Part shown: piece after piece, positions 35,588-45,409 of the stretch
How positions within the stretch are numbered: the stretch's first letter is position 1
How the letters are laid out: every line of letters starts with the position of its first letter
Assembly (NCBI GenBank): GCA_026400755.1
Contig: JAPLOM010000022.1
Location: 1 to 61,829 of the forward strand
DNA length: 61,829 nt
Direction of reading: 5' to 3'
Source of the DNA: Alphaproteobacteria bacterium
GTDB lineage: Bacteria; Pseudomonadota; Alphaproteobacteria; CADEGL01
Notes under the pieces: generated by a model
Databases searched by the model: none
Seen by the model: the letters and a program-made list of their open reading frames with translations, nothing else
Told to the model about the DNA's origin: nothing
Program-made: the position numbers and the translations under genes

Positions 35588-37198
35588 ATGACCGACTTCA
35601 GCTTCGAGGAGATATTCCAGCTCGGCAAGGACGAGACGCCGTATCGCAAGCTCGATGGGGATTTCGTCCACGCCAAGAAAGTGGACGGGCTGGAGATCCT
35701 GAAGGTCGCGCCCGAGGCGCTGACGCGCCTGTCGGCCGAAGCATTCGTCGACATCTCCCACCTTCTGCGCCCCGGCCACCTGCAGCAGCTCCGCCATGTC
35801 TATGACGACAAGGAAGCGTCGGAGAACGACCGCTTCGTCGCGCTGGAGATGCTGAAGAACGCCAACATCGCGGCGGGCAAGATCCTGCCCATGTGCCAGG
35901 ACACCGGCACCGCGATCATCATGGGCAAGAAGGGCGAAGGCGTGATGACCGGCGGCGGTGACGCCGAGGCGCTGTCCAAAGGCGTCTACCATGCCTATGT
36001 CGAGAGCAACCTGCGCTACAGCCAGATGGCGCCGCTCGACATGTACAAGGAGGTCAACACCAAGACCAATCTGCCGGCGCAGATCGACCTCTACGCGACC
36101 GAGGGCGACGCGTACAAGTTCCTGTTCATCGCCAAGGGCGGCGGGTCGGCCAACAAGTCGTTCCTGTACCAGGAGACGCGCGCGATCCTGAACCCGGCCT
36201 CGCTGATGAAGTTCATCGAGGAGAAGATGAAGTCGCTGGGCACCGCGGCCTGCCCGCCCTACCATCTGGCCGTGGTGATCGGCGGCACCTCGGCCGAGCT
36301 CAATCTCAAGACCGTGAAGCTGGCCAGCTGCCGCTATCTCGACACCCTGCCGACCAGCGGCAACAACCATGGCCGCGCCTTCCGCGACCTGGAGCTGGAG
36401 GCCAAGATCCTGGAGCTGTCGCGCCAGATCGGCATCGGCGCCCAGTTCGGCGGCAAGTATTTCTGCCATGACGTGCGCGTGGTGCGCCTGCCGCGCCACG
36501 GCGCCAGTCTGCCAGTGGGCATCGGCGTTTCCTGCTCGGCCGATCGCCAGGCCCACGGCAAGATCACCCGCGACGGCGTTTTCCTGGAACAGCTCGAGAC
36601 CAACCCGGCCCAGTACATGCCGGAGATCACCACGGCGGAGTTGATCAACGACGTGGTGAAGGTCGACCTCAACCAGCCCATGAGCGAGATCCGCAAGGCG
36701 CTGAGCCAGTATCCGATCAAGACGCGCCTATCCTTGACCGGTCCCTTGGTGGTCGCGCGCGACATCGCGCACGCGAAGATCAAGGAGCGGCTGGATGCGG
36801 GCGAACCCATGCCGGAGTATTTCCGCGACCGCATGATCTATTACGCTGGCCCGGCCAAGACGCCTAAGGGCTATGCCTCGGGCTCGTTCGGCCCGACCAC
36901 GGCGGGCCGCATGGACTCCTATGTCGACCTGTTCATGTCCAAGGGCGGCAGCTTTGTCTCCCTCGCCAAGGGCAACCGCTCGCGCCAGGTGACCGACGCA
37001 TGCAAGAAGCATGGCGGCTTCTATCTCGGCTCCATCGGCGGCCCGGCCGCGCGCCTGGCCCAGGACTGCATCCGCAAGGTCGAGGTGCTGGAGTATCCGG
37101 AACTGGGCATGGAGGCGATCTGGAAGATCGAGGTCGAGGACTTCCCCGCCTTCATCGTGGTCGACGACAAAGGCAACGACTTCTTCGGCAGATTGTGA
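35588..37198 (+). CDS. Class I fumarate hydratase (iron-sulfur, FumA/FumB type)
   Basis: TCA-cycle enzyme interconverting fumarate and malate with an oxygen-sensitive [4Fe-4S] cluster; 536 residues, the single-chain length. Cluster cysteines are seen in PMCQDTGTA (about 101-109), [16 protein letters not shown] (about 313-328) and a third lies in the C-terminal domain ([11 protein letters not shown]). The C-terminus ends with [20 protein letters not shown], typical of the beta domain. I chose the ATG at 35588 (AAGGAAACGAG upstream) over the long upstream frame that overlaps sspB. The mug gene's ATG begins 2 bases after its stop. Confidence 0.93.
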   Translation: MTDFSFEEIFQLGKDETPYRKLDGDFVHAKKVDGLEILKVAPEALTRLSAEAFVDISHLLRPGHLQQLRHVYDDKEASENDRFVALEMLKNANIAAGKILPMCQDTGTAIIMGKKGEGVMTGGGDAEALSKGVYHAYVESNLRYSQMAPLDMYKEVNTKTNLPAQIDLYATEGDAYKFLFIAKGGGSANKSFLYQETRAILNPASLMKFIEEKMKSLGTAACPPYHLAVVIGGTSAELNLKTVKLASCRYLDTLPTSGNNHGRAFRDLELEAKILELSRQIGIGAQFGGKYFCHDVRVVRLPRHGASLPVGIGVSCSADRQAHGKITRDGVFLEQLETNPAQYMPEITTAELINDVVKVDLNQPMSEIRKALSQYPIKTRLSLTGPLVVARDIAHAKIKERLDAGEPMPEYFRDRMIYYAGPAKTPKGYASGSFGPTTAGRMDSYVDLFMSKGGSFVSLAKGNRSRQVTDACKKHGGFYLGSIGGPAARLAQDCIRKVEVLEYPELGMEAIWKIEVEDFPAFIVVDDKGNDFFGRL

Positions 37199-37199
37199 G

Positions 37200-37697
37200 A
37201 TGCCGGCCGGGCATGTCCTGCCCGACGTGCTGGCGCCGGGCCTTGCAATCGTCTTCTGCGGCAGCGCCGCGGGGCGCGTCTCGGCGCTGAAAGGCGCCTA
37301 CTACGCAGGCCCGGGCAACAAGTTCTGGCCCACGCTTCATGCCATCGGCCTGACGCCGCGCCTGCTTGCACCGGCCGAGTTTCCGTTGGCGCCGTCGTTC
37401 GGCTTCGGTTTCACCGACATGACCAAGATCGCATCCGGCGCGGACGCCGATCTGCCGGCCGGCTCCGACGATCCCGAGGCGGTGCGGCGTAAGATCATGC
37501 GCTTCAAACCGCGCGCGCTGGCCTTTGTCGGCAAACGGCCCGCGCGCGTCTTCTTCGGCCACCTAGTCGATTACGGCGTACAGGCCGAACGCATCGGCGA
37601 AACAACCGTCCATGTGTTGCCCTCGCCTTCCGGCCTCGCCCGCGGCGCGTGGGACGTGCGCTGGTGGCACGCCCTCGCCGACAGCGTGCGGGCATGA
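37200..37697 (+). CDS. mug: G:T/U mismatch-specific DNA glycosylase (Mug/TDG type)
   Basis: Uracil-DNA glycosylase superfamily member of 165 residues, removing uracil or ethenocytosine opposite G. The active-site motif is VFCGSAAG (about 18-25), then YYAGPGNKFWPTLH (about 34-47; the N-K-F-W is diagnostic) and the DNA-insertion loop LPSPSGLARG (about 140-149). Its ATG starts 2 bases after the fumarase stop and its TGA overlaps the next gene's ATG, so the three are probably one transcript. Confidence 0.9.
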   Translation: MPAGHVLPDVLAPGLAIVFCGSAAGRVSALKGAYYAGPGNKFWPTLHAIGLTPRLLAPAEFPLAPSFGFGFTDMTKIASGADADLPAGSDDPEAVRRKIMRFKPRALAFVGKRPARVFFGHLVDYGVQAERIGETTVHVLPSPSGLARGAWDVRWWHALADSVRA

Positions 37698-38047
37698 AGC
37701 GCGCCATAGCCCAATCGCTCGCCGCGCGGCTCATGGCGCTGGGACCGGTCGAGGCCAAATCCATGTTCAGTGGGCACGGACTTTTCCTCGACGGCATCTG
37801 CTTCGCGCTGGTGACCCGCGACACGGTCTTCCTCAAGGTAGACGCGCGCAACCGGCCGGAGTTCGAGCGCGCCGGCATGGGCCCATTCCGCCCCTGGGCC
37901 GATCGTGACACGGCGCTGGTCACCTTCTACGAAGTGCCCGCGCCCGTGGTGAAGGACGCGCGCAAATTCGCCGCGTGGTCAGCCAAGGCGCTAGACGCCG
38001 CGCGCGAATATCGGGCGAAGAAAAAGCCAAAGAAGCCGCGCCGGTAG
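37694..38047 (+). CDS. TfoX N-terminal domain protein
   Basis: TfoX_N domain of 117 residues (MFSGHGLFLDGICFALVTRDTVFLKVDARNRPEFE, about 30-64, matches the family's beta-hairpin core). The C-terminal half (TALVTFYEVPAPVVKDARKFAAWSAKALDAA) completes it, followed by a basic tail KKKPKKPRR. TfoX/Sxy proteins regulate competence in gammaproteobacteria, but N-domain-only proteins are widespread with no known role. Overlaps mug by 4 bases (ATGA) and abuts the convergent amidohydrolase. Confidence 0.82.
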   Translation: MKRAIAQSLAARLMALGPVEAKSMFSGHGLFLDGICFALVTRDTVFLKVDARNRPEFERAGMGPFRPWADRDTALVTFYEVPAPVVKDARKFAAWSAKALDAAREYRAKKKPKKPRR

Positions 38048-38908
38048 TTACCCGCCGTCGAACCCATAGAGCGCCGCCGGATTGTCGCGAAACAACTTTC
38101 GCTGCAGCGTGGCATCGCCGGTCCAGGTGGGCACCAGATCGAGCAATTCGGCATCGTCGGGCATGGCGCCCTTGGCGGCCGGATGGGGCCAGTCGGTGCC
38201 CCAGACGCAACGCTCCGGCGCCTCGGCCAACAGCGCGCGGGCCAGGGGCGCGGCATCGGCGTAGGGCGGACCGTCGACCGTGACGGCATAAGACCCCGAC
38301 AGCTTGACCCAGGTACGCCCTTCGCCCAGCAGGCGCCGCATGGTTTCGACCGCGGGCGAATTCAGCCCCACCGAAACCGGCATATAGCCCATGTGATCGA
38401 TCACGATCTCGACCGGCAACGCACGCAGGCGCGGCGCCAGGTCAGGCAGGGTGCGCGCATCGAGCAGAAGTTGCAGATGCCAGCCATAGGACGCCAGCCG
38501 CTTGGCCAGCGGCTCCATGGCTTCGATGGGCACGCCGCCCTTGAACAGAAGATTGAGGCGCACGCCACGAAAGCCGACACGATCGAGCCGTTTGAGCGTG
38601 GCCTCTTCCACGTCGGGCCCCAGCACGGCCACGCCGCGCGCGATCGGGCCCAACCGCTCCACCGCGTCCTCCGTACAGGAATTGTCGGTGCCGAAGACAC
38701 TCGGCTGCACGACGACACAGCGCTCGATACCCAGCGCCTTCATCAACCGCTCATAGTCGGCGAGCGACGCCTCGGGCGGCGTGAAGCTGCGATTCGGCTG
38801 CAGGGGATAGCGCGCGTAGGGTCCGAAGATGTGCAAATGGCAGTCGGCCGTGCCGGCCGGTGGACGAAAGCGCGGCGGCGCTTTCGGAAACGGCGCGTGG
38901 GATTCCAT
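38048..38908 (-). CDS. Amidohydrolase 2 family protein (PDC-lactonase/LigI-like)
   Basis: TIM-barrel hydrolase of 286 residues. The first-strand metal pair is TADCHLHIFGP (about 20-30). The family relatives LigI (2-pyrone-4,6-dicarboxylate lactonase) and similar enzymes share YPLQPNRSFTPPEASLADY-like sequence (about 34-52), the IDHMGYMP strand (about 170-177) and WGTDWPHP near the end (about 236-243, catalytic Asp). The substrate is probably a lactone or cyclic acid; no lig-type cluster surrounds it. It abuts the TfoX gene tail to tail. Confidence 0.82.
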   Translation of the reverse strand: MESHAPFPKAPPRFRPPAGTADCHLHIFGPYARYPLQPNRSFTPPEASLADYERLMKALGIERCVVVQPSVFGTDNSCTEDAVERLGPIARGVAVLGPDVEEATLKRLDRVGFRGVRLNLLFKGGVPIEAMEPLAKRLASYGWHLQLLLDARTLPDLAPRLRALPVEIVIDHMGYMPVSVGLNSPAVETMRRLLGEGRTWVKLSGSYAVTVDGPPYADAAPLARALLAEAPERCVWGTDWPHPAAKGAMPDDAELLDLVPTWTGDATLQRKLFRDNPAALYGFDGG

Positions 38909-39041
38909 AAACTTTCTCCCCCATCGGTAATGATGGCGTTATGTTCCTGGTTGATCCGTCCGCGCCGGTAGGAAAAACTGCCCCTTCCCGACCGCCGGCG
39001 GATTTCTCATAGTCCGGCCCGTTTTCAGCCCTGCGATTTCC

Positions 39042-39278
39042 ATGACCGACGATATCAAAAAACGCTCTGTCCTCATCACCGGCCACCGCACCAGCGTCTC
39101 ACTTGAGCAGCCGTTCTGGCACGCGCTCAAGGAAATCGCCGACCGTCGGCACGTCTCGATCAACAAGCTGGTCGAGGAAATCGATTCCCAGCGCAAGGGC
39201 AATCTGTCGAGCGCGATCCGCGTCTACGTGCTGGACTCCCTGACACGCACCAAGCGGTCGGAACGCAGCGGCGTCTAA
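39042..39278 (+). CDS. Ribbon-helix-helix domain protein (RHH_4)
   Basis: Predicted DNA-binding protein of 78 residues: a beta-strand (SVLITGHRTSVSL, about 9-21), first helix (EQPFWHALKEIADRRH), turn and second helix (VSINKLVEEIDSQR), then NLSSAIRVYVLDSL. This matches the RHH_4 family, abundant in alphaproteobacteria. The family may regulate transcription; the target here is unknown. No toxin gene is next to it, so an antitoxin role is unlikely. Confidence 0.82.
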   Translation: MTDDIKKRSVLITGHRTSVSLEQPFWHALKEIADRRHVSINKLVEEIDSQRKGNLSSAIRVYVLDSLTRTKRSERSGV

Positions 39279-39284
39279 CGCCCG

Positions 39285-42200
39285 CTATTGCGCAGGCGCC
39301 TTCTTCTTGCCCTGCAGTGCGTTGATCAGGCCGGGAATCACCTGCTGGGTCAGGTCCTGCACGACGGTACCGCCAACTTTTACATTGGGACGGTCCAAGG
39401 CGCCGCTGGCCGCCACCGTCAACATCGGCGTGGTCGATGTGCGGCTGACGACCTGACCCTGGCCGTTGATCGTCCAAGCCGGCAGATCGACCGTGCCGGT
39501 GACCTGGGCCGTTACGCCCGGCGGGCGGCTGTTAACGAGCTGCAGATCGTTGGTGCGGATGACGCCACGCTCGACCTTGAAGGTGCCCTTCAGCTTGCCC
39601 GAATCGCTGCCCGCGGCGGCGGTTAACAAGGTGTCCATCGTACCCGAGAGGCTTTGGATCAGCTTGGCCGAGATCAGATCGGCCACGGCGGTGGCGCCAC
39701 GCGTGCTGGCATCCACGCGAGCGGTGACCGTGCCGTCGATCGCGGCCTGGCCATCGAGCGTCGAGACCAGGTCGTATTCCGTGCGCGGCACGCCGCGCAG
39801 ATTGCCGCGAATGCTGGCCCGGCCGGTGGCGCGGTCGGAATCGGCCAGCGTGTGCATGGCCTGCTGGACGTCGAACTGGTCGAGAGAAAAAGTCGTTTCC
39901 AGGTTACGCGCCGTACCGCCGACCAGCTTGCCCTTCACGTCCAGATTGCCGTCGAACAGCTTGCCGGTGAAGCGGCGCAGCTCCAGCACGCCGTTGGCCA
40001 GCACGGCCTCGACCTGCGCGTTCGCGACGCGGTACTTGCCCAGGCGGATACCGCTCGACTGCAGCTTGATCTCGGCATCGTTGGCCGAGAGCCAGGCAAG
40101 GTCGATCGGCTCGCGCGACCAATGCTCGGTCTTCGAGGCAGCACCACCAGCCGCAGCGCCTCCACCGGGCGCGGCAGCGCGCGCAGCCGGGACGGACGCC
40201 GCGGCGGGAGCGCCGAAGAATTCGCCCGGCATGTCGCCCGTGGTCAAATTGACGGTGTATTTCGCGCGCGGGCCAGCATAGTTGGCGCGCGCCTCGCCGC
40301 TCACATTGGCGGGGCCGATATTGCCGTTTAGGCCGGTGAAGGCCACGTTCGTGGGGTCGCCCTGGAGCTTAGCCACCAGTTTCGTCGGCCCCAGCTTGCC
40401 CGCGACCTTGGTGGACGGCGATAGCGCGCGCAGGAACGCCGCCGTGTCGGGGAAGTCGGCATTGAAATCCATGTCGTATTTCGACGAGGCCGGTACAGCC
40501 ACCGCCTTGCCTTTGGCCTTCAGTGCGCCATCCGCGAAGGCCAGCACTGCATCGACATCCATATCCTGACCACCCTGACCGGGCGCGCCCTTCACCTTGG
40601 CTTTTAAGGTGAAGGGACGGCGCGCCGTCTTCTCGTCGGCGTTGCCCAGGAACCAGCCCAGGTCGGGATGGTCGAGATCGAGGGTCATGTCGTATTTGGC
40701 GGCCGTGTCCACATCCGCGGCCTTGCCCTTGACCGCGAGCTTGCCGTTCGCGGCAGCCAACTGGAGGTCGAGCGTGACGTTCTTGCCGTCGGTGTCGGCC
40801 GCGCCCGTGAGGACGAAGCGGCCGAGCTTGGATGCGCTGGCCGGCACGGGCAGGCCGAGCGCCTTCAGCACGGGCCCGGCCTCGTTCGCGCGCACGTCCA
40901 GGTTGGCCTTCACCATCGGCATGCCCGTGAAGCCGCCGACGGTGCCGGTGAACTTGGCTTGGGCGCCCGCGACGTTCTTCGCACTGAGGTCGCGCACCGT
41001 CAGCACATTGTCGAGCAGCGTGCCGTCGAAGGACACGTCTTGCGCCTGCAGCCCATGATAGGAGAGCAGGCCCGCGCGCAACTTTACGTTGGCGTCGAAA
41101 CTTTGAAGCGGCGCCAGCGCCGCGAGCGGCGCGTTGACCGGTGCCTGGCCGCCGGCCCCATCGCCGGATGAAGACGCGCTTTGCGTCCCGCCGCCGCCCG
41201 AATCGTCCTTCTTCGCCGCGGGCAGATAAGCGTCGATCATCAGCCGGTCGACCGCCAGGGACGCCGCGATGGCCGGACGCTGGCGCAAGGCCAAGGTCGC
41301 CCCGCCCGCCAGGCGCGAGCCGTCGAGGGTGGCCTGGATGTCGCGAAGCTGGATCTCTTCGCCGGACGTAGCGAAATTGCCCGCGAAGGTGGCCGTCGTC
41401 AGCTTGCCCTCGGGAATCTCGTCCACCTTCAACTTGAGCCAAGAGAGAAGTGAACGAACGTTGTTGGTGGCCAGCTTGGCGCTGCCGTCGACGGCGAAGG
41501 CGCCCTTTCGCGTGGACAACGCGCCGTTCAAAGACACGGCGGTATCGCCCGGCAGGCGCGCTTCGGCCTTCTCGATCGCGAGGCGGCCGTTCTGAAGCGC
41601 CGCGGCGACGCGGAGATCCTTGGTTTCCTGGCCGTTATAGACGACCGTCGCGGCGCTTAGGTCGAGCGTGCCGTTCACGTTGGTCGGCAAGGCAAATCCG
41701 ACGGGCGTTTCGGCTTTCGAAGCTTGGCTCTTTTTACCCGTCAGCGCAGGCGCCTCGGCCGGCTTGGCGGGCGCGGCCTGCGGCGGCGCGGGTGGTTTCA
41801 GAAGCGCGTCGAGATCGACGCGGTCGGCGGTGACGCGCGCCTTCACGTCCGTGGTCTTGCCGAAGGCCATGTCGACCGCACCCGTCGCCTTCGATTCGCC
41901 CATGGTGAGCGAAAGATCGGCGATCGAAAGATTGGAATCGCTGCTCTGGATGGTGCCGTCCAGGATGAAGCGATTGACCAAAATCGGAAGTTGGTCGCTG
42001 GCCGCACCGCCGAGGAACGCATTGGTCAGCTTGATGAGATCGCCGGCCTCCGCATGCAGTTTGCCGGAGAGTTCTTCCCGGTTGTTCTTGGCGGCCACCA
42101 AGATGCCATTGAAGTCCAAGCGGGCCTGTCCAGGATCGAATTCCAGGGACACGGAAACGGCCGATGGCGTATCCGCGCCTAGCCGGCCGACAGAGATGTT

Positions 42201-42830
42201 GAAGCGGGCCGGTAAGCCACGCGGCATGGCCGTGCCCTGCGCGCGGAAGGGACCAGCGGCCGATTGAACCGAAAGCTGGGCCGCGATGGCGTCGGCCCGT
42301 TCGATATGGCCGGTGCGCGAATCACGATAAACAATGACGCCTTCCTGCACGATCAGGGGGTCCAGGCGCGGGAAACCCTCGTCCGCCTTGGCGGCCTCTA
42401 CGGGTTCGCTGTTGCCGTCAGATTTGGGATTGGCGGACGCAGCGGGCGTGAGAATCCAGTTCACCCGGCCATCGGCCATGGTTTCCAATTCCACCACCGG
42501 GCGCACGAGCGTGATGTTGTCGACCCGGATGCGCCCCGCCAGAAGCGGGAAGAGTGCCAGCCGCAAACGCAGCGACTTCAGCGTCACCATGTCGGCGACG
42601 GCCGCGCCGGGGATGTTGTCGAGCCGGATATCCTCGGCCACCAGCGTGGGCTTAGGCAGGATCGAGACGCTGATCGGCCCGCCGATCACCAGGTCACGCC
42701 CGGTGAGCTCCTTGGTCTTGCGCTCGATCTCACCCTTATACCGGCTCCAGTCGACAAAGCTTGGGCCGACCAGGGCCAAGACCAGGACGAGGCCGATAAG
42801 GGCCACGAGGCCGTAGAGAATCTTCTTCAA
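39285..42830 (-). CDS. AsmA-family protein (giant, TamB-like repeat architecture)
   Basis: Very large envelope protein of 1181 residues. A single N-terminal transmembrane helix (ILYGLVALIGLVLVLALVGPSFVDW, about 4-28) is followed by the AsmA signature (GRDLVIGGPISVSILPKPTLVAEDIRLDN, about 44-72), many repeating beta-strand blocks, and a C-terminal AsmA_2-type domain with SLDQFDVQQAMHTLADSDRATGRASIRGN (about 1000). AsmA-like proteins are thought to form periplasmic lipid-transfer bridges to the outer membrane. Its stop lies 6 bases from the convergent RHH gene. Confidence 0.9.
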   Translation of the reverse strand: MKKILYGLVALIGLVLVLALVGPSFVDWSRYKGEIERKTKELTGRDLVIGGPISVSILPKPTLVAEDIRLDNIPGAAVADMVTLKSLRLRLALFPLLAGRIRVDNITLVRPVVELETMADGRVNWILTPAASANPKSDGNSEPVEAAKADEGFPRLDPLIVQEGVIVYRDSRTGHIERADAIAAQLSVQSAAGPFRAQGTAMPRGLPARFNISVGRLGADTPSAVSVSLEFDPGQARLDFNGILVAAKNNREELSGKLHAEAGDLIKLTNAFLGGAASDQLPILVNRFILDGTIQSSDSNLSIADLSLTMGESKATGAVDMAFGKTTDVKARVTADRVDLDALLKPPAPPQAAPAKPAEAPALTGKKSQASKAETPVGFALPTNVNGTLDLSAATVVYNGQETKDLRVAAALQNGRLAIEKAEARLPGDTAVSLNGALSTRKGAFAVDGSAKLATNNVRSLLSWLKLKVDEIPEGKLTTATFAGNFATSGEEIQLRDIQATLDGSRLAGGATLALRQRPAIAASLAVDRLMIDAYLPAAKKDDSGGGGTQSASSSGDGAGGQAPVNAPLAALAPLQSFDANVKLRAGLLSYHGLQAQDVSFDGTLLDNVLTVRDLSAKNVAGAQAKFTGTVGGFTGMPMVKANLDVRANEAGPVLKALGLPVPASASKLGRFVLTGAADTDGKNVTLDLQLAAANGKLAVKGKAADVDTAAKYDMTLDLDHPDLGWFLGNADEKTARRPFTLKAKVKGAPGQGGQDMDVDAVLAFADGALKAKGKAVAVPASSKYDMDFNADFPDTAAFLRALSPSTKVAGKLGPTKLVAKLQGDPTNVAFTGLNGNIGPANVSGEARANYAGPRAKYTVNLTTGDMPGEFFGAPAAASVPAARAAAPGGGAAAGGAASKTEHWSREPIDLAWLSANDAEIKLQSSGIRLGKYRVANAQVEAVLANGVLELRRFTGKLFDGNLDVKGKLVGGTARNLETTFSLDQFDVQQAMHTLADSDRATGRASIRGNLRGVPRTEYDLVSTLDGQAAIDGTVTARVDASTRGATAVADLISAKLIQSLSGTMDTLLTAAAGSDSGKLKGTFKVERGVIRTNDLQLVNSRPPGVTAQVTGTVDLPAWTINGQGQVVSRTSTTPMLTVAASGALDRPNVKVGGTVVQDLTQQVIPGLINALQGKKKAPAQ

Positions 42831-42945
42831 AGCCGCACTCCGGGGAGGAAGGCAGGAAGGCTAAGAGATCGAAGCCCCTGCACTCAAGATCAAACCGGAG
42901 AATGTGGCGATTTTACGGGAGCCCCCATCGCTCGCCATGCGATTG

Positions 42946-44331
42946 CTAGATCCGGACGACCTTACCCGGGTTCATCAGGTTGTCCGGGTCCAACGCCATT
43001 TTGATCGCACGCATGACGGACACGGCCTCGCCATGCTCGGCGACCAGAAAGTCGAGCTTGCCGTAACCAATGCCATGCTCGCCCGTGGAGGTACCGTCCA
43101 TGGCCAGCGCCCGCATGACCAATCGCTCGTTAAGCCGCTCGGCTTCCTTCAGCTCCTCGGGCTTTGAAGGATCGAGCACGAAGGCTAGGTGGAAATTGCC
43201 GTCGCCCACGTGGCCCACGATGGGCGCCATTAGGAACGATCCATCCAAATCACGCTTGGTTTCCGCGATGCACTCGGCCAGACGCGAGATCGGCACGCAG
43301 ACGTCGGTCGGCCAAATCTTGCCGTTCGGGCGCATGGCCATGGCGGCATAGGCCGCATCGTGGCGCGCCTGCCACATCTTGGTGCGGTCCTCGGGCTTGG
43401 TCGTCCAGGCAAAGTCAGTGCCGCCGAAATCCTTGGCGATTCCCTGAACGGCCTCGGCCTGCTCGGCCACACCGCGCTCGCTGCCGTGGAACTCCAGGAA
43501 CAGGGTCGGCGCCACGCGGAAGTTGGTCTTGGAATAGGCGTTGATGGCCTTGAGCATGACGTCGTCAAGCAGTTCGATGCGCGCGACGGGCACGCCGGAC
43601 TGGATGGTGACGATCACGGCCTGCACGGCTTCGTCGAGCGTCGGGAAGGAACAGACGGCCGCCGAAGTGGCCTCCGGAATGCCGTAGAGGCGCAAGGTGA
43701 TTTCCGTGATGACGCCGAGCGTGCCCTCGGACCCCACGAACAGACGGGTCAGGTCGTAGCCCGCGGAAGATTTACGCGCACGCTTGGAAGTACGAATGAC
43801 GCGCCCGTCAGCCAGCACCACGGTCAGCGCCAGCACGTTCTCGCGCATGGTGCCGTAACGCACGGCGTTGGTGCCCGAGGCGCGCGTGGCCGTCATGCCG
43901 CCGATCGAGGCGTTGGCGCCCGGGTCGATCGGGAAGAACAGGCCCTGGTCGCGCAGATGCTCGTTGAGCTGCTTGCGCGTGACGCCGGGCTCGACCGAAC
44001 AGTCCAAATCCTGGGCATTGACCGTGACAATGCGGTTCATCTGCGACAGGTCGATGCAGACGCCGCCGTGCAACGCAGCCACCTGACCTTCGAGCGAGGT
44101 GCCCGCGCCGAAGGGGATGATCGGCGTATTGTGCTTGCGGCAGATCAGGACGATGTCGCGCACGTCCTCGGTCGATTGCGCGAAGACGACGGCGTCGGGC
44201 GGCATGGCGCGGTGGTAAGACTCGTCGCGCCCATGCTGCTCGCGCACCGAAGCCGCCGTCGACAGGCGGTTGTCGAAGCGGGTGCGAAGCTCGGCGATCA
44301 AGGCGTCGGTGCGCGCGAGCGCGGCGGTCAT
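42946..44331 (-). CDS. FAD-binding 2-hydroxyacid oxidase/dehydrogenase (GlcD / D-lactate dehydrogenase family)
   Basis: FAD-linked oxidase of 461 residues with PCMH-type FAD domain (TPIIPFGAGTSLEGQVAALHGGVCIDL, about 88-114; PGANASIGGMTATRASGTNAVRYG, about 156-179) and the C-terminal GlcD/DLD substrate domain with HVGDGNFHLAF (about 373-383) and STGEHGIGYGK (about 415-425). Homologues oxidise D-lactate, glycolate or D-2-hydroxyglutarate. No glcEF subunits follow, favouring a single-chain D-lactate dehydrogenase (cytochrome type). Start at the ATG at 44331; upstream frame is non-conserved. Confidence 0.88.
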   Translation of the reverse strand: MTAALARTDALIAELRTRFDNRLSTAASVREQHGRDESYHRAMPPDAVVFAQSTEDVRDIVLICRKHNTPIIPFGAGTSLEGQVAALHGGVCIDLSQMNRIVTVNAQDLDCSVEPGVTRKQLNEHLRDQGLFFPIDPGANASIGGMTATRASGTNAVRYGTMRENVLALTVVLADGRVIRTSKRARKSSAGYDLTRLFVGSEGTLGVITEITLRLYGIPEATSAAVCSFPTLDEAVQAVIVTIQSGVPVARIELLDDVMLKAINAYSKTNFRVAPTLFLEFHGSERGVAEQAEAVQGIAKDFGGTDFAWTTKPEDRTKMWQARHDAAYAAMAMRPNGKIWPTDVCVPISRLAECIAETKRDLDGSFLMAPIVGHVGDGNFHLAFVLDPSKPEELKEAERLNERLVMRALAMDGTSTGEHGIGYGKLDFLVAEHGEAVSVMRAIKMALDPDNLMNPGKVVRI

Positions 44332-44362
44332 GGCTCGGGGTTCCCGGTTGCGGACGCCTACG

Positions 44363-45286
44363 CTAACCCCGCCTTGACCGGCCCGCAACGAAGAGACGTC
44401 CCTCCCGCCGGGAGGGACGGGCGCGGATCCACGCGTCGAGCGGCGCGAAGAGAGCCAGCGTGCGGACCTCGATGCTCTCGCGCGGCGCGGCGCCGGGCGG
44501 GCTGCTCGGGTCGTCAAAGGCCGTGTGAGGGGCGAACCGGGCCGTGCCACCGCCGGTTTCGGAATCGAAGCTTTTAATCAGCAGCGCCTCGTCGACCCGC
44601 ATCTTGGGAAAATAGAACCAGCGGTGCCTGGGGCTGTAGGCTACGGAATAGGTGTGGCCGACGCGATCGCGGTAGACCAGGTCGGAGACGACCAGATCCT
44701 GGGGATCGACCGTGCTGGCGTCACAGACGGCCAGTGGAGAGTCCTGGACCGGTCCACGGATGGGGCGCCAGACATTGATGATGGCGAACCGATGCTTCAA
44801 CAGCCGCTCGGCATCCTCGCCGATCGCCAGCAACTCTTCGCGCGCGCGGCGCCCGCCCGAATCGGCGGTGAAGTCGTTATGCACACGCCGCACCGGCTGG
44901 CTGATCCCTTTCGAATCGCGGCCGGACGCCGCGGCATGGCGCAGGTTGTAATCGAAGGTCACGACCTTGGACGCACCCGTGATGCTGCGCACCAGACGCG
45001 CGCTCTCTTCGAAATAGCTGCTTTTGATCGCCGCCGCGTCGTGGAAGTCCGAAACCGCGGTCGGATGGCGTACGAAAGCGAAGCCTTCGCGGTCGAGCGA
45101 CGTCCGGCCTTCCAAAGGACGCCCATCATGCACGGGCACCGACACTTCGATGTTCTTCCCGGACTGCCAGGGTACGCCCGGCGGCGGCTCGAACGTGTAG
45201 GAGACAGGCCGCTCCGACGAATCCTCTAAATAAAGCAGCTTGGCGTCGACATGGCTGCGAATATCGGCGGCCAGATGGGTGTCCAT
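44363..45286 (-). CDS. CmcJ/NvfI-like putative Fe(II)/2-oxoglutarate oxygenase, copy 1
   Basis: Protein of 307 residues similar to the CmcJ/NvfI-like oxidoreductase family (cephamycin and fungal meroterpenoid enzymes). The opening RPVSYTFEPPPGVPWQSGKN (about 26-45) is shared with copy 2. The Fe-binding candidate is HxD in RRVHNDFTADSG (about 131-142) with distal His in SPRHRWFYFPKM (about 222-233); INVWRPIRGPVQDSPLAVCDA (about 169-189) is the family hallmark. GGAGGAG precedes the ATG at 45286. It lies 123 bases after its paralogue and is probably co-transcribed. Substrate unknown. Confidence 0.82.
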   Translation of the reverse strand: MDTHLAADIRSHVDAKLLYLEDSSERPVSYTFEPPPGVPWQSGKNIEVSVPVHDGRPLEGRTSLDREGFAFVRHPTAVSDFHDAAAIKSSYFEESARLVRSITGASKVVTFDYNLRHAAASGRDSKGISQPVRRVHNDFTADSGGRRAREELLAIGEDAERLLKHRFAIINVWRPIRGPVQDSPLAVCDASTVDPQDLVVSDLVYRDRVGHTYSVAYSPRHRWFYFPKMRVDEALLIKSFDSETGGGTARFAPHTAFDDPSSPPGAAPRESIEVRTLALFAPLDAWIRARPSRREGRLFVAGRSRRG

Positions 45287-45409
45287 GATCTCCTCCGAAA
45301 TCGAACGCGATAGAGATAAAGATGCGCCGGGGACCGCGGCGGTCAACGAACGTGACCTGCCGCACGGCTGAAATTAACTAAACCGACGATGTAGAAAACT
45401 TACCGTCGC